Below are positions 42,901 through 51,900 of a stretch of 64,000 nt of DNA, in pieces. Numbering within the stretch: position 1 is the stretch's first letter; each line of letters opens with the position of its first letter. A program made the translations under genes and the position numbers. Below the pieces are notes generated by a model that was not told the DNA's origin, made no database searches, and was given only the letters and a program-made list of their open reading frames with translations. This stretch comes from Diadema setosum (Eukaryota > Echinodermata > Echinoidea > Diadematoida > Diadematidae), in contig CM067062.1 of NCBI GenBank assembly GCA_033980235.1, positions 7,419,900-7,483,899 on the forward strand, in the 5' to 3' direction.

Positions 42901-45900
42901 GTTTTCAGGGAGTCACATGTAGAGAAAAAATTTACAAGGGGAGAAAAAATCAGTGATTAGTTTGTTCAGGAAAAAACTTTTGTCAATTTTATGGTAACGG
43001 AATTACGTCAATTTGTCTGTAGATTTTGAAAATTTCTCCAAAAAAAATATCATCATGAGAGTTATTGAATGCTTCATAAAATGTGATTGTTGAAGCATAG
43101 GAAAAAAGATGAGGAAGTATGGATAAAGCAGAGAGATATTTAAGTTGTTTCATTTTAAATTTTAATTTGATATTGTAAAATTTTAGATAAATACAATAAA
43201 TAGTCTTCCAACTTGAAAAATGTGTACAACAAAAACGAGGAAAGTTATTGGAAAAGGGTTTTTTGTTTCCGTAAATACAACAATCCGTCTGTACGGGAAA
43301 CTTAAATTTCTGAGCATTTACTTAACTTTGAATTTTGCTGTTTTTGCCCTTCCCATACGGAATTGCCCAATTACATAACATCAACATGAGTAACGTTTAT
43401 TCTTCAACCAAAATCCATGATAAACATTTAATTAGAGCCAGTCATAGCCTCCACTAAGTCAAAAAGGGGCTTGAAAATTTTTACACATTTAAGTACCCTA
43501 ATTTGGATGCAAAGACAAATATTTCAATGTTTCAGATAGGACTCACAATAACATATAATATGATTTTTTTTTTTTTTTTACATGTAACTTGGCTGAATCT
43601 TCTTTGCAGTCTATGTTGATCAATTACCAGAGTTCTTTCATGACAATAATATGCAGATGAAATGATATGAAGCAAAGTATTCAGTTTACACTGTAATAAA
43701 ATCAGTGTAGTTGGATGGGTCAATTTATCGTATGAACACTTTCCATCTTTTACAAAACAAGACACTGAAATTGACATGACATTTTTGGACTCTTGTGCGT
43801 TTGTTGTTCTTGTCAATGATTTTACAAAAGGATACACTTCCCCCTCAGGTAAGTTGCCAGGTTCATCTGTGGATCTGCATCTTTTTCAACAATCTGCAAC
43901 ATAAGAATGCATAGATACAGTCTCATCATTACAAAATATATGTCACCGGTAATGACCCTGTAGTGTATTTGTTTAGCTACCAAAACAAGACCCTATTGGG
44001 AATGGAGACAACTAAAGCCATGGTCACAGTCCGACTTTATCTGGCTTTTGATTAATATGCAGCATGAATGCATTAAATAGGCTTGAAAATATTTGTGAAT
44101 GTGCATCACAAAACTGACACCCCTTGACTTCACGCAAGGACTCAAAAATAACAGGTCAACCAAGTCAACACTTAGTTATTCATATTTTCTTAAAGAGCTA
44201 CCCTTCTTCTAACATTATTCTTAATTTTGGGATCATGGAATGAATGGGAAAGTGCATTTTCAGTACTTTTTCTACAACCCTTTTTTTGTAGAGTAGTGAG
44301 ATCAGGTATGTCTTTAGAGGCCCCTTTTCATTTCTTGATAACCCTTTGCACACTCTTCACTTTCAAGTCTGATGGCATTTGAAGGGATAATGCTACTCAT
44401 TTCATTTCATTCATTTCATTTATTTATTGTCCATAAAATGGAAAATTTTTGTGATTGAATTGGCATACAATGTACATGTATAGATACACATATAAAACAC
44501 ACATTTCAGAACGAAGCACAGAAAATAACAACACACATCATTAATTCATATAAAGTAACACAGAGAAACTTAACACTCAGCAAAGGAGGTTCCAGAGAAT
44601 GGAGTCGCAACCGTCTTATTTCCTTTGCTACAGTGTACATGTTCGATGCCGTCGCTCAAAAATATTTGAAGCATGTGCCAAACAGGATCTGCCACGCAGA
44701 TAGTAAGACAATTGACTCGTGTCTCATTGCATAATCACTAGCCACTTTCTTAAGGAAGATATGTCTTTGTGACGGTAATTACTTATCGCTATCCCTTCTT
44801 ATAAAAGATAGGTGGTACAGACACGAGGATGTGCAAATGGAAATTGCGCAAAAAATGCTGTTCGAAAATAAAGATGAAAATTACCCAACTGGGCATACCC
44901 GAGCTCTAATCTGATATATCTATCAATAAAGAATTATACTTGAAGATTATTCCATGCTAGTTTTATTTGTCGGAATTTAGTGGAAAAGTGATAAAACCGG
45001 CTTTCCAGGATAGTACAGTTTTAAATATTTTCACACGATACAGCGCTGATTTACAATTTTGAACAAATTTCTGTACGGGATTGACTTTTGCTTTACATGC
45101 TTTATCATTAAGTGAAATTTCATGTCATTTGCAACAAGGAAAAGTAGAAATTACGCAGTGCGTAAAATATGTCCCCGCCGGAAGTAGCATTTAGAAGCAA
45201 AATGTACAATATCGGTAAAAAATCAAGGTCAAAGGTCAAAGAAGTCAAAGGTCAAAATTCTGTGTAGAAGTTTTGAAGCCCTCACCTAGTGCCATCACAA
45301 AAAGCAAACGGAATCGAAAACGGGTTTTGATAGAAATGGCGAAGGAGTAGCATTTTGTAGCCAATTTATAATATAGGTCAAAAATCAAGGTCAAAGGTCA
45401 AAAAAGTCAAAGGCCAAAATTCTGTGTAGAAGTTTTGAAGCCCTCACCTCGTGCCATCACATAAAGAAAACGGAATCGAAATCGGGTTAGAAATGGCAAA
45501 GGAGGAGCATTTTGTAGCCAATGTACAATATAGGTCAAAAATCGAGGTCAAAGGTCAAAGAAGTCCAGGGTCAAAATTCTGTGTAGAAGTTTTGAAGCTC
45601 TCACCTACAGAGTGTAGTGCCATCACATAAAGCAAATGGAAATGAAATTGGGTTAGAAATGGCAAAAGAGTAGCATTTTGTAGCAAAATGTACAAGGCAG
45701 GTCAAAAATCAAGGTCAAAGGTCAAAGAAGTCAAAGGCCAAAATTCTGTGTAGAAGTTTTGAAGCCCTCACCTCGTGCCATCACATAAAGAAAACGGAAT
45801 CGAAATCGGGTTAGAAATGGCAAAGGAGGAGCATTTTGTAGCCAATGTACAATATAGGTCAAAAATCGACGTCAAAGGTCAAAGAAGTCCAGGGTCAAAA

Positions 45901-48900
45901 TTCTGTGTAGAAGTTTTGAAGCTCTCACCTACAGAGTGTAGTGCCATCACATAAAGCAAATGGAAATGAAATTGGGTTAGAAATGGCAAAGGAGTAGCAT
46001 TTTGTAGCAAAATGTACAAGGCAGGTCAAAAATCAAGGTCAAAGGTCAAAGGTCAAAGAAGTCAAAGGTCAAAATTCTGTGTAGAAGATTTGAAGCCCTC
46101 ACCTAGTAACATCACATAAAGCAAAAGGAATCGAAATCGGGTTAGAAATGGCAAAGGAGTAGCATTTTGAAGCAAAATGTACAATATAGGTCAAAAATCA
46201 AGGTCAAAGGTCAAAGAAGTCAAAGGTCAAAATTCTGTGTAGAAGTTTTGAAGCCCTCACCTAGTGCCATCACATAAAGCAAACGGAATCGAAATCGGGT
46301 TAGAAATGGCGAAGGAGTAGCATTTTGTAGCCAATGTACAATATAGGTCAAAAATCAAGGTCAAAGGTCAAAGAAGTCAAAGGTCAAAATTCTGTGTAGA
46401 AGTTTTGAAGCCCTCACCTAGTGCCATCACATAAAGCAAACGGAATCGAAATCGGGTTAGAAATGGCAAAGGAGTAGCATTTTGAAGCAAAATGTACAAT
46501 ATAGGTCAAAGGTCAAGGTCAAAGGTCACAACTGAAATTCTGTGTAGAAGTTTCAAAGCTCCCATGTAGTGCTATCATATAAAGCAAACAGAATCAAAAT
46601 TGGCTCATAAATGACAGAGAAGTAGCAAATTGAACATTTTGATCACACACGGACGCACAGACAGACAGACAGACGGACGGACAGACGGACACACGGACAC
46701 ACACACGTACGGAGCCCGTTTCATAGTCCCCTGCTCGAACTCGTTCGGCGGGGACAATAAATAAGCAAAATACGGCCAATATTATGTTAACGTTCAAAAT
46801 GAATCTTCAGATTGCTCAGCAACACGGCGGCTCCGAACAGCAATCATCAAAGGCACAAATGCACCTATGAAATTCTTTTGTACATCAATTACCATCACAT
46901 CTTCCTTAGAAAGTGGCTGGTGATTATGCAATGAGACACAAGTAAATTGTCTTCCTATCTGCATGGCAGATCCTGTTTGGCACATGCTTCAAATATTTCT
47001 GAGCGGTGGCATCGAACATCTAGCAAAGAAAATAAGACAGTTGTGACTCCATTCTCTTGAACCTCCATGGTCCTATGCTGACCATATGTTGTTGGATGAG
47101 AACACCCCCACAGAAACATACATCACTGATCCTATACATAATAGATCTCGCCATTCCACAAACATTTCCAATAAATTTCTGTACTCTTCTCCATAATCCA
47201 AATTAATAAAACTAACCAACAACAGCTGTGTCATCAACATATTTCAGAAAAAAAAAAAACTGTGCTGCGACTGAACTGAAAACACTGGTCAGCAAGAGTG
47301 ACAAGAACATAATGTCAGGAATTAATATAATACGTACACATGTATCCTAGGCTGACCACATGTTGTAGGGTAAAAGCTAAAAACACCCTACAGAACATAA
47401 TACATCCTTTCATTCATCTATACACATCAAAATTGTTATTGGAAATGAAACAAGCAAAGAAATTCAAAAACCTACTTAATTCTGCCCCTGGAAAACTTTA
47501 ATCTCCCACTCCTCATTTACAGATAATTCTCCAAAAAAAAAAAGGGGTGAGTTACACATGAGACAATACTCAACTTTCCTAATAATTCTCTGTCTGTAGA
47601 TGTCATCCCATTCATACATGTATTGCACACCAGTAATTTTGCTTGCTTATTTCAGTGCCCTTGTGATTTGAGCAGTTTTCCCTTTCCTAAAACTGCTATG
47701 CCAGACCACACATCCAAACATCAATATACTCTTCACTACTTAGGAGTAGAACAAAAAATGTAAAATGGTGGTATTAACATGTAATAATCTCAATTTCCTT
47801 AAAAGATATTATACAAATAACTTATGAGTTGTGAGTGCATAGGGCACGAATATCGCACGAGGCGCAAGATAAGCCACTGGTATAATATATTATTCAACAA
47901 GGCGCGTTGAATAGACCAGTGGCCAGTCCTTAAAAGATATTATACAAATAACTTATGAGTTGTGAGTGCATAGGGCACGAATATCGCACGAGGCGCAAGA
48001 TAAGCCACTGGTGACCAGTCCTTAAAAGATATTATACAAATAACTTATGAGTTGTGAGTGCATAGGGCACGAATATCGCACGAGGCGCAAGATAAGCCAC
48101 TGGTATAATATATTATCATCTATATAGGATGTTTTAGCGGCGCATTAAAAACGCGTATTGTAGTCCGCTCAATTTTTACCGTTCAATATCGGAGCATATT
48201 GAACGAATCGCATAGACCAACGTATTGATTCCCCATAGGCTACCGTTGTTAATTGCCGTTCAAGATCACACGATATTCAATTCTGTCTCGTTTATTGCGT
48301 GAGCGCTTGCTGAATGCGCAAATGCTTGCTACTAAGTGCGCGTCATTTTGTTACATTTTTCACACGCGCGCAAACATCTTGCTAGTTGTTTGTTTCAATA
48401 CGCAGTTTTAGGGGCTTCCCCTTTTCAGCGCTGGGATGGGACTGCCGAGTCAACTTCAAAGATAAGTAGAAGCCGGGTAATTTTGTGCAGTTCATGGTTG
48501 CTCTACTTCATTGTATAGATGATAATAATTATATTGGATGGCCTTGATTCATGGAATACCAGGGAATATTGCACTCGTTAGAGTCAATATTGCACTCATC
48601 TTCGATTCGTGCAATATTGGCCCTAACTCGTGCAATATTCCCTGGTATCCCATTCATAGCCATCCAATATAATATAATTATTCAACAAGGCGCGTTGAAT
48701 AGACCAGTGGCGAATCTCGCGCCGAGTGCGATATTACGTGCCCCAATGCACGAACAAAATCATAAATTATTCGTTTTATACAACACCTTAATTGTCCACA
48801 ATCACAGTACTAAATTGGTGACCGCCAACTCAGGAAGGCCCAAAAAAAAATGTAACAATTAGGCCGAGAATTGTAAACCACCCAGTGTACTGCTTTCAAA

Positions 48901-51900
48901 CACCCGTCATGATTCGACCACACAGTCACACTACAGGATCGGAATCACAAACTCTGCAGCCGCAGGGTCTATACCCATTCTACACTAACGTTACGATCGA
49001 GTTAGGCCCGACTGTTAGGCCGATCTGAGATGTCGGTAGACTACTAGATCTAACGTTTAGTAGTAGGTCTAGACTTTGTCTATTTCCGAAAATTATTTTG
49101 TATAAAAACACAGAAAAATAATCAAATTACAGTTTCTCAACTTGAAATGAAGTCTTCATTTTGGGATCACTGTGGTCCACGTAGCAGATCAGAGTCAAAA
49201 GTAACAGTAAAAACACAGCCGTAGGTAAGGCCGCAATACATGCAACTAGCTAGGTAAAGTAGCTGCGCTTACACGTTGACGTTGCTGCAGTACTCCGCCG
49301 CGCCTAGTCTGTGCTATGTGAGACTTACCGGCAGCGCAGCCGGCGACCAGCACGTAGTTTGCTGGCGCTTTGCTAATGTGAGCGGCCGTGCAATAGTAGC
49401 CCCCCGCGAAGCCGTGCTATAGTACCTTTGAGCCGTGCAATAGGCCCATGCCAGGGGCCTATTGTATGGCTGTCACTCTCAATGAGTTTGATAGGTATTT
49501 TCTATTGAATGTCATGTGACATGTTCTTGGCCAATCACAATTCGACATCATTCTAAGGTGTTGTATAATATGTTCTTTATGCACACTTACTGACCAGTCC
49601 GGTGCAATATTCGTCCCAATTAAACTTGCTCTCAATCACCATACCCAGATACTTATCACTGTCATAATATTCTAGGCTATCCACATATTGTTGGATGAGA
49701 TCACCCCCACAGAAAACATACATGTACATCACTGATCATTCCATTATCTACAACTGTACATATTAAAAATTCTTATTCAAAATAAAAAAAAAAAAAATCC
49801 AAAACCTACTTATTCTGCCCCTGGAAGACTAGTCTTCTCCCACTCCTCATTAACACATAATTCTCAGAGGGTGATTTGCACTTAAAACTATATACCTGTA
49901 CTCAACTTTTCAAATAATTCTCTGTCTGTAGATGTCAACCCATTGGTATTGCACACCAGTAATTTTGCTTGCTTGTTTCACTTGTGATTTGAGCAGTTTT
50001 CCCTTTCCTAAGACTGCTATACCAGACCACACATCGAAACACCAATTATACTCTCCACAACTGAGGAGTAGAACAAATGTAAAATGATGGTGTCAACATG
50101 GAATGATCTTAATTTCCTTATAAAGAAATGCATTCTTTGTGCACACTTACTGACCAGTCCGGTGCAGTGTTCCTCCCAATTTAAACTTACTGTCAGTCAC
50201 CATACCCAGATACATACAAGGAAAAGTAGAAATTACGCGGTGCATAATATATGTCCCCGCCGGAAGTAGCATTTTGTAGCAAAATGTACAATATAGGACA
50301 AAAATCAAGGTCACAGGTCAAAGAAGTCAAAGGTCAAAATTCTGTGTAGAAGTTTTGAAGCGCTCACCTAGTGCCATCACATAAAGCAAACGGAATCGAA
50401 ATCAGGTTAGAAATGGCGAAGGAATAGCATTTTGTAGCCAATGTACAACAAAATGTAGGTAAAAAATCAAGGTCAAAGGTCAAAGAAGCCAAAGGTCAAA
50501 ATTCTGTGTAGAAGTTTTGAAGCCCTCGCCTAGTCCCATCACATAGAGTAAACGGAATCAAAATCGGGTTAGAAATGGCGAAGGAGTAGCATTTTGTAGC
50601 AAAATGTACACTACAGGTAAAAAATTAAGGTCAAAGGTCAAAGTTCTGTGTACAAGTTTTGAAGCCCTCACCTAGTGCCATCACATAAAGCAAATAGAAT
50701 CAAAATCGGGTTAGAAATGACGAAGGAGTAGCATTTTGTAGCCAATGTACAATATGGGTCAAAAATCAAGGTCAAAGGTCAAAGAAGTCAAAGGTAAAAA
50801 ATCAAGGTCAAAGGTCAAAGAAGTCAAAGGTCAAAATTCTATTAGTACAAGTTTTGAAGCCCTCACCTAGTGCCATCACATAAAGCAAACAGAATCGAAA
50901 TCGGGTTAGAATTTTTATAAGTAAATGGCGAAGGAGTAGCATTTTGTAGCAAAATGTACGATACAGGTCAAAAATCAAGGTCAAAGGTCAAAGAAGTCAA
51001 AGGTCAAAATTCTGCATAGAAGTTTTGAAGCCCTCACTTAGTGCCATTACATAAAGCAAACAGAATCGAAATCGGGTTAGAAATGGCGAAGGAGTAGCAT
51101 TTTGTAGCAAAATGTACAATATAGGTCAAGGACAAAGGTCACAACTGAAATTCTGTGTAGAAGTTTCAAAGCTCCCATGTAGTGCTATCATATAAAGCAA
51201 ACAGAATCAAAATTGGCCGATAAATGACAGAGAAGTAGCGAATTGAAGATTTTGATCACACACGGACGCACACACAGACAGACACATGGACACACGGACG
51301 CACGGACACACACACACGTACGGAGCCCGTTTCATAGTCCCCTGCTCGAACTCGTTCGGCGGGGACAATAACTAACATAGCATCCTATATGCTTTCCACA
51401 TATTGTTGGATGAGAACACCCCCATAAAAAATAAACATCACTGATCCTTCCATTCATCTATACGTACAGTCAAACCTGTCTATAGCGGCCACCTAAGGGA
51501 GACGGAAAAAGTGGTCGTTATAGACAGGTGGCCGCTATAGACAGGTAATCCAAATTTGTGTGCATTCCTTACATGTACATCGTATCATCGTTGTATCCTT
51601 ACACGTACATGTATGTGTGTACGCATATGCACACACCGTGTGTTTCATGCATTTAACCATGCCTGTGTATATGAAATTGTTGCACAGTAGTACTGTATAT
51701 GTGTATTGTTGTGAAGAAGGCTTAATACTACTAGTGCATTATAATGACTCAATTTTAAGGGATGAATGAGTGGTGGCGATCACTGAACGTTGCCCGCATG
51801 GCTACAGAGCAGAAAAACACGCTGAATTATCGGCTCGGCTATGGTTCCATTGGGTCTTTGGCCGCTATAGACAGGTTAAAATCTACCGCGGGAAACAAAA

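Larger units (their letters stand above)
32494..43368. mobile_element. Outer nested element G1 (GGGCAATTCC ends, GTAACGGAATTAC motif)
   Basis: Left end GGGCAATTCCGCA runs straight into GTAACGGAATTAC. Right end is TACGGAATTGCCC. About 3.5 kb of its own sequence surrounds A6 and G2. The motif or a one-base variant recurs at 33458, 33655, 33675, 34019, 42824, 42840 (reverse) and 42994. Flanks AAAT and AATT are a possible 4-bp target duplication with one change. No coding frame. It fills almost all of intron 2. Confidence 0.75.

Noticed and set aside
45145..46757. CRISPR-like array of direct repeats
   Set aside because: Units are long (about 160 bp), abut each other without unique spacers, and sit in a eukaryotic transposon with defined ends.
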